Shown here in pieces: positions 1-5,975 of a stretch of 8,947 nt of DNA; the first letter of the stretch is position 1, and every line of letters starts with the position of its first letter. Source of the DNA: Candidatus Magasanikiibacteriota bacterium (GTDB lineage: Bacteria > Patescibacteriota > Patescibacteriia > Magasanikbacterales > GWA2-37-8); the NCBI GenBank assembly GCA_026396535.1, contig JAPLWP010000117.1, forward strand, positions 1-8,947. Direction: 5' to 3'. Under the pieces are notes generated by a model. The model did no database searches. It was given only the letters and a program-made list of their open reading frames with translations, and was not told the DNA's origin. A program made the position numbers and the translations under genes.

Positions 1-1
1 G

Positions 2-667
2 TTTAAGGAAAACGAAAACCTCTTAGCTTTTTTGGATAAATATTTACCAAAAATAAAAGAAAGGGATATCGTGGTAGTAACTTCCAAAATTATCGCTTTG
101 TCTGAAGGTAGATTTTGTATCGTAAAAAACGAAAAAGAAAAAGACGCAATAATAAAAAAAGAAAGTGACTGGGGTATAAAAACTAAATATGTTTACCTCA
201 CCATAAAAGACGGCGACGTCTTGGCCAATGCTGGCGTGGACGAATCCAATGCCAACGGCAAACTAATATTGTTGCCAAAAGATAGCTACAAAAGCGCCCA
301 GATAATTCGCTATTATTTACGTAAAAAATTCCGTCTAAAAAAATTAGGAGTAATAGTGACGGACAGTCGTCTACTACCTCTACGCGCTGGTGTAGTTGGC
401 ATATCGCTAGGATACGTTGGGTTCAAAGGAATAAAAAATTATATCGGCAAACCGGATCTATTTGGCCGACCATTTGAATTCTCCAAAACTGATATCGCGG
501 ACAGTCTAGCTACTGCCGCCGTGCTCGTAATGGGCGAAGGCACAGAAAAGCAACCGCTATGCGTAATATCGCAAGCACCAATAGAATTCACAGACAAGAT
601 AAATCGAACGGAATTAAAAATAGACATCAAAGAAGATATCTATAAACCACTATTCGAGAAAATATAA
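2..667 (+). CDS. F420-0:gamma-glutamyl ligase-like (CofE-fold) protein, 5'-truncated
   Basis: The reading frame is open back to base 2, so the gene enters from outside the window; a TTG at 32 is in frame but is probably not the real start, because the residues before it (ENLLAF) continue the same helix-like stretch. 221 residues are visible. They match the CofE/F420_ligase family pattern: TSKIIALSEGR (visible residues 27-37), GDVLANAGVDESN (71-83), TDSRLLPLRAG (120-130), then a GRPFEFSKTDIADSLATAA stretch. Known CofE enzymes add glutamate to coenzyme F420-0 using GTP and a divalent metal; the acidic residues in ANAGVDESN and TDS lie in the conserved segments. Patescibacteria are not known to make F420, so the substrate here is open; an amide ligase of unknown substrate is the safer call. 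It converges on the pseudouridine synthase gene with one base between stop codons. Family assignment is confident, function is not. Confidence 0.8.
   Translation, partial: FKENENLLAFLDKYLPKIKERDIVVVTSKIIALSEGRFCIVKNEKEKDAIIKKESDWGIKTKYVYLTIKDGDVLANAGVDESNANGKLILLPKDSYKSAQIIRYYLRKKFRLKKLGVIVTDSRLLPLRAGVVGISLGYVGFKGIKNYIGKPDLFGRPFEFSKTDIADSLATAAVLVMGEGTEKQPLCVISQAPIEFTDKINRTELKIDIKEDIYKPLFEKI
616..643 (-). terminator. Weak candidate terminator of the minus-strand five-gene run, inside the CofE-like gene
   Basis: In minus-strand RNA, 643-635 (ATAGATATC) can pair with 628-620 (GATGTCTAT), 9 bp with one U-G pair, around a 6-nt loop. A T run follows at 620-616. The stem is AU-rich and therefore weak. 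The wobble again points to the minus-strand transcript. It lies 26 nt past the stop of the pseudouridine synthase gene, within the 3' end of the convergent gene. It could be chance pairing in AT-rich DNA. Confidence 0.33.
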
Positions 668-668
668 A

Positions 669-1319
669 TTAAATCTTAAACGGCGGCTCTACAGTCGCTG
701 TTTTTGTTTCCCCGCCTGTCGCAGTTTCAAAGGTAAAAGAAGTGGAACAAAGAGAGATAGATTTGTCCGGATTAGCATATTTAGCGCCATATTTTAGGTC
801 GCCAATAATGGGATGTCCGAGGTAGGCCAGCTGAGAACGAATCTGGTGTGGGCGACCGGTCTTAAGGTTTATTTCTAGCAATGAATTTTTATCATCAGTC
901 TGAAGTATTTTGTAATCCAATTCAGCATACAATGCATCCCCTCTTTCATAATCAAAAACCGTAGTCTTATTTTTTTGTTCATCCTTACGCAACCAATTGA
1001 TAAGCGTGCCTTTTTCTTTTTTGAGTTTACCTTCTACCAAACATTGATAAGTTTTTTGTACGGTGTGATTGCGAATCTGCTCAGACAATCTAGCAGCCGC
1101 TTTGCTAGTTTTGGCAAACAAAACTACCCCAGATACTGGACGGTCCAAACGGTGCAGCAAACCCAAAAATACTTGCCCAGGTTTGTCATATTTTTCTTTT
1201 ATATAATGTTTTACCTCGTCCATAAGACATTTATCCCCGGTTTCATCTCCTTGCACCAAAACACCAGCTGGCTTGAATACTGCTATGAGATGGTTGTCTT
1301 CGTATAAAACTTTTAACAT
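669..1319 (-). CDS. RluA-family RNA pseudouridine synthase (no S4 domain)
   Basis: 216 residues. The enzyme should isomerise specific uridines in rRNA and/or tRNA to pseudouridine. The catalytic motif HRLDRPVSG is at residues 56-64, with Asp59 as the expected nucleophile. The family Tyr is in KTYQCLVEG (Tyr91), and the closing motif GRPHQIRSQLAYLGHPIIGD is at 155-174. There is no N-terminal S4 RNA-binding domain; the protein starts directly in the catalytic core (LYEDNHLIAVFKPAG). That is the short RluA-like layout rather than the RluC/RluD one, so the target site cannot be named. It is the last gene of the minus-strand run, 3 nt after the aldo/keto reductase stop. The ATG at 1319 is chosen because it directly precedes the conserved core; no Shine-Dalgarno sequence precedes it. 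Its last codons overlap the terminator hairpin of the opposing gene. Confidence 0.9.
   Translation of the reverse strand: MLKVLYEDNHLIAVFKPAGVLVQGDETGDKCLMDEVKHYIKEKYDKPGQVFLGLLHRLDRPVSGVVLFAKTSKAAARLSEQIRNHTVQKTYQCLVEGKLKKEKGTLINWLRKDEQKNKTTVFDYERGDALYAELDYKILQTDDKNSLLEINLKTGRPHQIRSQLAYLGHPIIGDLKYGAKYANPDKSISLCSTSFTFETATGGETKTATVEPPFKI
678..705 (+). terminator. Intrinsic terminator of the plus-strand CofE-like gene, lying inside the neighbouring gene
   Basis: In plus-strand RNA, bases 678-687 (AAACGGCGGC) pair with 694-703 (GTCGCTGTTT) over 10 bp including two G-U pairs, around a 6-nt loop. A run of five T covers 701-705. The two wobble pairs would become A-C mismatches in the opposite RNA, so the hairpin favours plus-strand transcripts. 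It begins 10 nt after the CofE-like stop codon and lies within the last codons of the convergent pseudouridine synthase gene. Confidence 0.6.
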
Positions 1320-1322
1320 AAT

Positions 1323-2270
1323 TTAATCAAAATAAGGAATCCCGAGCCAACCCCACGGATCTACAAAACGCAACTTCCTTTCCAAGCCTTCGACCAACTT
1401 CATCTCCTCACCAGATAATTCAAAATCAAATATTCGAGCATTATTTTTTATATTTTCTGGTGTAATGCTCTTGGGGATAACAATAGTATTTCTTTGTATA
1501 GCCCAACGAATTAAAATTTGAGCCGAAGATTTACTGTGATTTGAGGCGATCTGTTTTATAGTTTCATCTTCAATCAATATAATATCACCGCCTTTAGATT
1601 TAACATTACCCGGTGTACCAAGTGGCGAATAAGCCGTCACGGCAATATCTTGATTTTGCAAAAACTTTACTAGACGACTCTGCTGATTATAGGGGTGGAG
1701 TTCAATTTGATTTACAACTGGTTTTATTTGAGCATATGAAAGCAGATCCACCATCATGGGACCGGTAAAATTAGCGACTCCGATAGATTTGACCAAACCA
1801 GCATGAACCAATTCCTGCATCGCTTCCCAAGTTTCTCGTATAGAAATTCTCGGCGTGGTTAATTTACCATTTACATCCACGGTTCCTAGACCACTGAGAA
1901 AATCACCTTCTTCTTTTTTATTTTCTGACAATCCCCAGTGCATTAAATATAGATCCAGATAATCCAACTGAAGATCACTGAGAGTTTGTTTACAGGCTGC
2001 CGCCACATCCTGAGTTGCATGTGCTACATCCCAAAGTTTACTAGTAATGAAAACATCTTCTCTTTTTACTTTACCACTGGCAAAAATTTGACCAAAGGCT
2101 TCACCAATTTCTTTCTCATTTCTATATATAGCCGCACAATCAATATGTTTATAGCCGGCTTCAACCAGCGCATATTCTACTGCCTGACCTGCTTTATTTT
2201 GAGGAGATTTCCAAGTTCCAAGACCCAAGATTGGCATTTTTTCTCCATTGTTTAAATTAATATAATTCAT
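1323..2270 (-). CDS. Aldo/keto reductase (AKR superfamily, aldose-reductase-like)
   Basis: 315 residues, the normal length for a single-domain (beta/alpha)8 AKR. Expected role: NAD(P)H-dependent reduction of aldehydes or ketones in the cytoplasm. The full catalytic tetrad is visible: Asp44, Tyr49, Lys78 (ITSKLW) and His111 (LMHWG). Cofactor-site features include GVANF (164-168), NQIELHP (187-193), TAYSPLG (212-218) and IPKSITPENIKNN (265-277). By alignment from memory with aldose reductase (IPKSVTPERIAEN), the Lys that contacts the NADPH 2'-phosphate is kept (Lys267), but the Arg is Asn273 here, so cofactor preference may be relaxed. The gene sits between ruvC (5 nt upstream) and the pseudouridine synthase (3 nt downstream); a metabolic enzyme within an information-processing run gives no clue to its substrate. 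The ATG at 2270 precedes the standard AKR start (LNNGEKMPILGLGTW). Confidence 0.92.
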   Translation of the reverse strand: MNYINLNNGEKMPILGLGTWKSPQNKAGQAVEYALVEAGYKHIDCAAIYRNEKEIGEAFGQIFASGKVKREDVFITSKLWDVAHATQDVAAACKQTLSDLQLDYLDLYLMHWGLSENKKEEGDFLSGLGTVDVNGKLTTPRISIRETWEAMQELVHAGLVKSIGVANFTGPMMVDLLSYAQIKPVVNQIELHPYNQQSRLVKFLQNQDIAVTAYSPLGTPGNVKSKGGDIILIEDETIKQIASNHSKSSAQILIRWAIQRNTIVIPKSITPENIKNNARIFDFELSGEEMKLVEGLERKLRFVDPWGWLGIPYFD

Positions 2271-2275
2271 ATAAA

Positions 2276-2779
2276 TTATTTCACTTTTTTAATCCACGCA
2301 CTCTGCCCCGCACATAACGCTACCGCCAGCGCATCCGCCGCATCATCAGATTTTATCTTGCCTTTTATACCTAGAATCATCGCCACCATTCTTTGCATTT
2401 GTTGTTTTTCAGCATTGCCATATCCGGTGGTAGCTTGCTTGATTTGTGGTGGTGTAAACTCGTCAATTTCCAAACCTGCTTGCGCGCCTGATAATAAAAT
2501 TGCTCCGCGTGCTTGGGCTACCTCAATAGCAGTAGTAACATTTTTAGAAAAGAAAAGTTTTTCTACCGCCATTCTATTTGGTTTATGTTTTTTTATTAAA
2601 AAATTTAAAGCATCGCTAATCTCAAGCAAACGCTCAGTAAATTTTTTCTTAGGAGAAGTATCCACACATCCATAGTCCAGCGCTTTCCACTCCCCTGTTT
2701 TTAATTTTTCTATAACACCAAAACCCATACGGCCAAAGCCAGGATCAATGCCTAATATGATTTCGATTTTTGGTATCAT
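2276..2779 (-). CDS. ruvC: Crossover junction endodeoxyribonuclease RuvC
   Basis: 167 residues, close to the usual RuvC length of about 160-175. RuvC is a homodimeric, metal-dependent nuclease that nicks Holliday junctions symmetrically after RuvAB branch migration. All four catalytic acidic residues of the RNase H-like fold are present: Asp12 (LGIDPGFGRMG), Glu73 (AVEKLFF), Asp146 and Asp149 (DDAADALAVAL). The substrate-contact segment FFSKNVTTAIEVAQARG (76-92) is intact. The gene begins 2 nt after the yebC stop; yebC-ruvC adjacency is common in bacteria. ruvA and ruvB are not in this window, as the next genes are a reductase and a pseudouridine synthase. The start ATG at 2779 leaves a normal short N-terminus (MIPKIEIILGID). 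No Shine-Dalgarno sequence is seen. Confidence 0.96.
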   Translation of the reverse strand: MIPKIEIILGIDPGFGRMGFGVIEKLKTGEWKALDYGCVDTSPKKKFTERLLEISDALNFLIKKHKPNRMAVEKLFFSKNVTTAIEVAQARGAILLSGAQAGLEIDEFTPPQIKQATTGYGNAEKQQMQRMVAMILGIKGKIKSDDAADALAVALCAGQSAWIKKVK

Positions 2780-2781
2780 AA

Positions 2782-3480
2782 TTAACCAGCGTTGGTATAA
2801 TAATCATCCACGTCATCATTTTCTTCCAAAGCTTCAAACAATCTAGAGATCTGTTCACGCACTTCTTCGTCAATCGCCATTTCTTCTTTGGCTACGTAGC
2901 GTAAACCAGCATCATCTACTTCGATACCTAGCTCTTTTAATTTACCAGAAACTTTGCCGAAATTTTCTACTTTGGTTTTTATTTCTACCTGCTCATCTTC
3001 AATAGATATATCATCCGCTCCAGCTTCGATAATTTCCAACTCAAAAAGCTCAGTATCACCGGGAATTTTAGACTTTTCAAATTGGATAATTCCGCACTGC
3101 TCAAACATCCACATCACACTGCCATTACCACCCATCGTGCCACCATTTTTAGTCAAAATGTGTTTTACATCGGCTACGGTACGGTTCTTATTATCAGTGA
3201 GACATTTGATAATTACTGCTGTACCACCTGGACCAAAAGCTTCATAATACACTTCTTCGATCTGAGCACTACCATCTGCACCAATCCCTTTTTTTACCGC
3301 TCTTTCGATATTATCTTTTGGCATGGATACGGCCTTAGCTTTATCTATCGCAATGCGCAAAGAAAAATTGGTATCAGGATCCCCGCCACCACGCTGAGCG
3401 GCGGAAAACATACTGCTGCGCTTGGCATCCTGCTTGCCCTTGCGCCCCTGAATATTATGCCATTTTGAATGTCCGGACAT
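2782..3480 (-). CDS. yebC: YebC/PmpR (TACO1) family protein with an internal 8-residue loss
   Basis: 232 residues. Family members are cytoplasmic; some act as DNA-binding regulators, others as translation factors that relieve ribosome stalling, and which applies here cannot be told. The signature N-terminus MSGHSKWHNIQGRKGKQDAKR is followed by a conserved middle (AIDKAKAVSMPKDNIERAVKKG, YYEAFGPGGTAVII, LTDNKNRTVADVKHIL) and the normal acidic C-terminus. Oddity: family members have about 13 residues between the KRxxxF motif and GGGDP (E. coli TKIIRELVTAAKL, from memory). Here only SAAQR (26-30) remains, so 8 residues equal to 24 nt are missing in frame near 3402/3403; adding them back gives the usual 240. 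It is second in the five-gene run, 1 nt after the DUF3592-like gene and 2 nt before ruvC. Confidence 0.94.
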   Translation of the reverse strand: MSGHSKWHNIQGRKGKQDAKRSSMFSAAQRGGGDPDTNFSLRIAIDKAKAVSMPKDNIERAVKKGIGADGSAQIEEVYYEAFGPGGTAVIIKCLTDNKNRTVADVKHILTKNGGTMGGNGSVMWMFEQCGIIQFEKSKIPGDTELFELEIIEAGADDISIEDEQVEIKTKVENFGKVSGKLKELGIEVDDAGLRYVAKEEMAIDEEVREQISRLFEALEENDDVDDYYTNAG

Positions 3481-3481
3481 A

Positions 3482-4189
3482 TTAGTCTAATTTTTGAATA
3501 TTAATATTTTGCAAACTTTGTTTTAAAAACAAATTCATTTCTTCTTTAATTCTAGGATCATTTATATCCATAGTATTATACTGTTTCATTAGTTCTGATA
3601 ACTTCTTTTCCATGGCTCTACTTAATTCTTCATTTACTTTGGCTCCTGACGGCATATTATTTTTTGAACCGCTCGAAAAAGTAGTCGTAGAAATTCTGGA
3701 AACAACAGTCTTTCTATTAAATTGTGCCATCACTGCCAAAACCGCGAAAAGAAGCGTGTATAAATACAAGCTATCCAAATTAACCAATTTACTAGCTCTA
3801 GAATTAGAAAAATTATGAGGATCAATATATACATCTAACACATCACCTTCTTTGTATACCTTACCAAAAGCATGTTGGGCAGTGAAAAGTGATGTGTCAT
3901 ACCATTTGCCGACATAATTTTTATTACCCCAATTATAACTATAATCTAAAACTGTAAAGTACACTGGAATAAACAAATTTCTCTGTGAAATTAAAGGTCC
4001 AACAGAATCTATTTTGGTAATCTTGGCCTGAGTTTTATCCCATTCTTGGCGCATCTGAGCATTGGCCTTTTTCTGAGTAAATATAAAATTACCAAACATT
4101 AAAAAACCGGCGACAAAAAATAAAGTAAAAAGGATTCTAACGACAATCAACCTCTTTGGACGCGGATTTGAAGATTGAACTATCTCCAT
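3482..4189 (-). CDS. Two-TM membrane protein with DUF3592-like extracytoplasmic domain
   Basis: 235 residues; function unknown. A basic N-terminus (RPKR) precedes TM1 at about residues 15-37. An extracytoplasmic domain follows, carrying the DUF3592-type pattern: W-x-x-T-x-A-K-I (50-57), DYSYNWGNKNYVGKWYD (82-98) and KEGDVLDVYIDPHNFSNS (113-130). TM2 spans about 139-157. A cytoplasmic tail of about 78 residues is charged, probably helical near 185-230, and rich in Met, Lys and Glu. The family assignment is from pattern memory. It is first in the five-gene run, directly behind the promoter, and abuts yebC with 1 nt. Base composition differs from its neighbours: rows 3541-3600 and 3901-3960 contain 15 and 16 G+C in 60, against 33 in 3361-3420 within yebC. 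That may mark a fast-evolving or acquired gene. The start ATG at 4189 has no Shine-Dalgarno sequence. Confidence 0.72.
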   Translation of the reverse strand: MEIVQSSNPRPKRLIVVRILFTLFFVAGFLMFGNFIFTQKKANAQMRQEWDKTQAKITKIDSVGPLISQRNLFIPVYFTVLDYSYNWGNKNYVGKWYDTSLFTAQHAFGKVYKEGDVLDVYIDPHNFSNSRASKLVNLDSLYLYTLLFAVLAVMAQFNRKTVVSRISTTTFSSGSKNNMPSGAKVNEELSRAMEKKLSELMKQYNTMDINDPRIKEEMNLFLKQSLQNINIQKLD

Positions 4190-4214
4190 ATAATTTTATT
4201 AGTTTTATGCCTGA

Positions 4215-4242
4215 ATTCTACCACTTTTGAGCCAAAAATCAA
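4215..4242 (-). promoter_or_regulatory. Sigma70-type promoter for the DUF3592-yebC-ruvC-AKR-pseudouridine synthase run
   Basis: Read on the minus strand, TTGATT (4242-4237; 4 of 6 to TTGACA) and TAGAAT (4220-4215; 5 of 6 to TATAAT) are separated by 16 bp. Transcription would start near 4208, giving a leader of about 19 nt before the ATG at 4189. It is the only good promoter-like pair in the gap behind rpoC, and it lies 5 nt beyond the T run of the rpoC terminator. Confidence 0.6.
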
Positions 4243-4247
4243 GGATT

Positions 4248-4276
4248 AAAAAAGCCCCGATATAATCGAGGCTTTT
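4248..4276 (-). terminator. Intrinsic terminator of the rpoBC transcript
   Basis: In minus-strand RNA, 4276-4265 (AAAAGCCTCGAT) pairs with 4261-4250 (ATCGGGGCTTTT). The stem is 12 bp with one U-G pair around a 3-nt loop, and six T run through 4253-4248. It starts 8 nt past the rpoC stop codon. In the opposite RNA the wobble is an A-C mismatch and the T run is shorter, so it works mainly on the minus strand. Confidence 0.9.
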
Positions 4277-4283
4277 CTTAAAC

Positions 4284-5975
4284 TTATTTCTTGAAACCAG
4301 TACCAGCTGGGATCAAACGACCGATAATCACATTTTCTTTGAGACCCTCGAGGTAATCGATCTTGCCGGTAAGGGCAGTGTTGATCAACACCTTGGCTGT
4401 TTCCTGGAAGGAAGCGGCTGAGAGGAAGCTCTGAGTAGAAAGCGATACGCGACTTACACCAAAGAGTAGTTCTTTGAATGTAGCTTCTTTGCCTTTGTTC
4501 TTTTGAGCCAACAAGTTGGCATATCTGATTTGAGCTTTTTCTACGATTTCACCTGGTAATAATTCAGTATCACCAGCTTCTTCGATCTGTACACGAGAGA
4601 ACATCTGACAGATGAGCAACTCTACATGTTTATCATTTACTTTCTGACCTTGAGAAGAATAAATGTTCTGTACTTCTTGTAAGATATAACGCTGTACAGC
4701 AGGGCGACCGCTCAGTTCAAATAATTCTTGCAAATTGATACTACCATCAGTCATGATCTGGCCTTTTACTACTTTTTCATCGGCCTTCACGTACAATTTA
4801 TAACCTAATGGAATAATATATTCACGAACTTTTGGACCAACATATGAAAGGGTCATATTGTTTTTCACAATCTTCACCTTAGTTTCATATTTAGCTTTGA
4901 TTTCTTCGCCGGATGTACCGCGTACCAAGATAGTTTGTTCTGGAGATACAACATCGCCATCTTTTACCATCACTTCATCACCACTATCAAATTTCAATTT
5001 CATTTCATCCATGCCTTCGAAGTGTACTTTCACAATCTTCTGACCGCGGCGGCCTTCAAAGATTTTCTTACCAGTAGAGGAAGTAACAATCTTACCATCC
5101 GCATCTTCGATTTCTACTGTACCGTCTACTTCAGACAAAACAGCTTTGCGTTTTGGAGGACGACATTCGAACAATTCTTCTACACGTGGCAAACCTTGGG
5201 TGATATCACCACCGGCTACACCACCAGAGTGGAAGGTACGCAAAGTAAGCTGAGTACCAGGTTCACCTAGAGATTGAGCGGCAATAATACCTACAGCTGT
5301 ACCAAATTCTACCGGTTTGTTGTGGGCCAAATCGAAACCATAACATTTGCGGCAAACACCTTTTGGTAATTTACACTGCAACACACTGCGAACATTAATA
5401 TTATCTACTTTATTTTCATCTACCAAACGAGTAATTTTACCATCGATCACGCCACCTTTTTCTACGATTACTTCGCCATTCACTTTAATATCGGCCAAAG
5501 TATAGCGACCCCAAACACGATCAGATAATTTTTCACCCATTTCTTTGGATTGAGCGATAGTGAAGATTTCACCAGTTGTATCACCACATTCTTCTTCAAG
5601 CACCACTACATCCTGAGCCACATCTACCAAACGACGAGTCAAATAACCAGCGTTAGCAGTACGAAGCGCAGTATCGGACAAACCTTTACGAGTACCATGG
5701 GAAGAAATAAAGTATTCAAGCACATCAAAACCTTCTTTGAAGTTTCCTTTTACCGGCAATTCAATAATATCACCAGATGGAGATACCACTAAACCTTTCA
5801 TACCGATAACCTGACCAAGCTGACCCCAAGTACCACGCGCACCAGATTCGATCATGGCGTATACTGGACCATTTTTATCAAGAGTCTGTTGATTGTTAGC
5901 AATAATTTTATCTTTAGTAGCTGTCCAAATTTCAAGAATCTTAGAGTGACGTTCTGCATGAGTAAGCAAACCTTC
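4284..5975 (-). CDS. rpoC: RNA polymerase beta' subunit, C-terminal part (second frame of broken rpoC)
   Basis: 563 codons from GAA at 5975, just after an in-frame TAA (5978-5976); a TTG at 5969 is the first start-like codon. Numbering from that TTG, the part holds the second rim helix (THAERHSKILEIW), then SGARGTWGQLGQVIGMKGL (42-60). The bridge helix region YFISSHGTRKGLSDTALRTA is at 86-105. The second zinc site is Cys128, Cys199, Cys206 and Cys209. The trigger loop LGEPGTQLTLRTFHSGG is at 234-250, and the conserved C-terminus (FLSAASFQETAKVL, IIGRLIPAGTGF) is intact. The frame is -1 relative to the upstream part. Conservation begins right at EGLLT, where the first frame loses it, so the two pieces are one gene. 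Oddity: Leu243 replaces the usual trigger-loop Met (E. coli Met932). The gene ends 8 nt before the terminator. Confidence 0.95.
   Translation of the reverse strand, partial: EGLLTHAERHSKILEIWTATKDKIIANNQQTLDKNGPVYAMIESGARGTWGQLGQVIGMKGLVVSPSGDIIELPVKGNFKEGFDVLEYFISSHGTRKGLSDTALRTANAGYLTRRLVDVAQDVVVLEEECGDTTGEIFTIAQSKEMGEKLSDRVWGRYTLADIKVNGEVIVEKGGVIDGKITRLVDENKVDNINVRSVLQCKLPKGVCRKCYGFDLAHNKPVEFGTAVGIIAAQSLGEPGTQLTLRTFHSGGVAGGDITQGLPRVEELFECRPPKRKAVLSEVDGTVEIEDADGKIVTSSTGKKIFEGRRGQKIVKVHFEGMDEMKLKFDSGDEVMVKDGDVVSPEQTILVRGTSGEEIKAKYETKVKIVKNNMTLSYVGPKVREYIIPLGYKLYVKADEKVVKGQIMTDGSINLQELFELSGRPAVQRYILQEVQNIYSSQGQKVNDKHVELLICQMFSRVQIEEAGDTELLPGEIVEKAQIRYANLLAQKNKGKEATFKELLFGVSRVSLSTQSFLSAASFQETAKVLINTALTGKIDYLEGLKENVIIGRLIPAGTGFKK

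Noticed and set aside
3482..4189. Signal peptide and secretion of the DUF3592-like protein
   Set aside because: The first hydrophobic segment is long and lacks a clear cleavage motif, and a second membrane segment follows at about residue 139; a two-TM membrane protein fits better.
4248..4276. Bidirectional use of the rpoC terminator
   Set aside because: No plus-strand gene ends nearby, the plus-strand T run is only four, and the wobble pair becomes a mismatch in that direction.
5852..5975. Programmed -1 ribosomal frameshifting joining the two rpoC frames
   Set aside because: Conservation in the second frame starts exactly at its first codon after TAA (5975), so slippage would have to occur at a single spot, GCT AAG AAG. 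No X XXY YYZ heptamer lies there or in the overlap, and slippage would not restore the missing helix residues.
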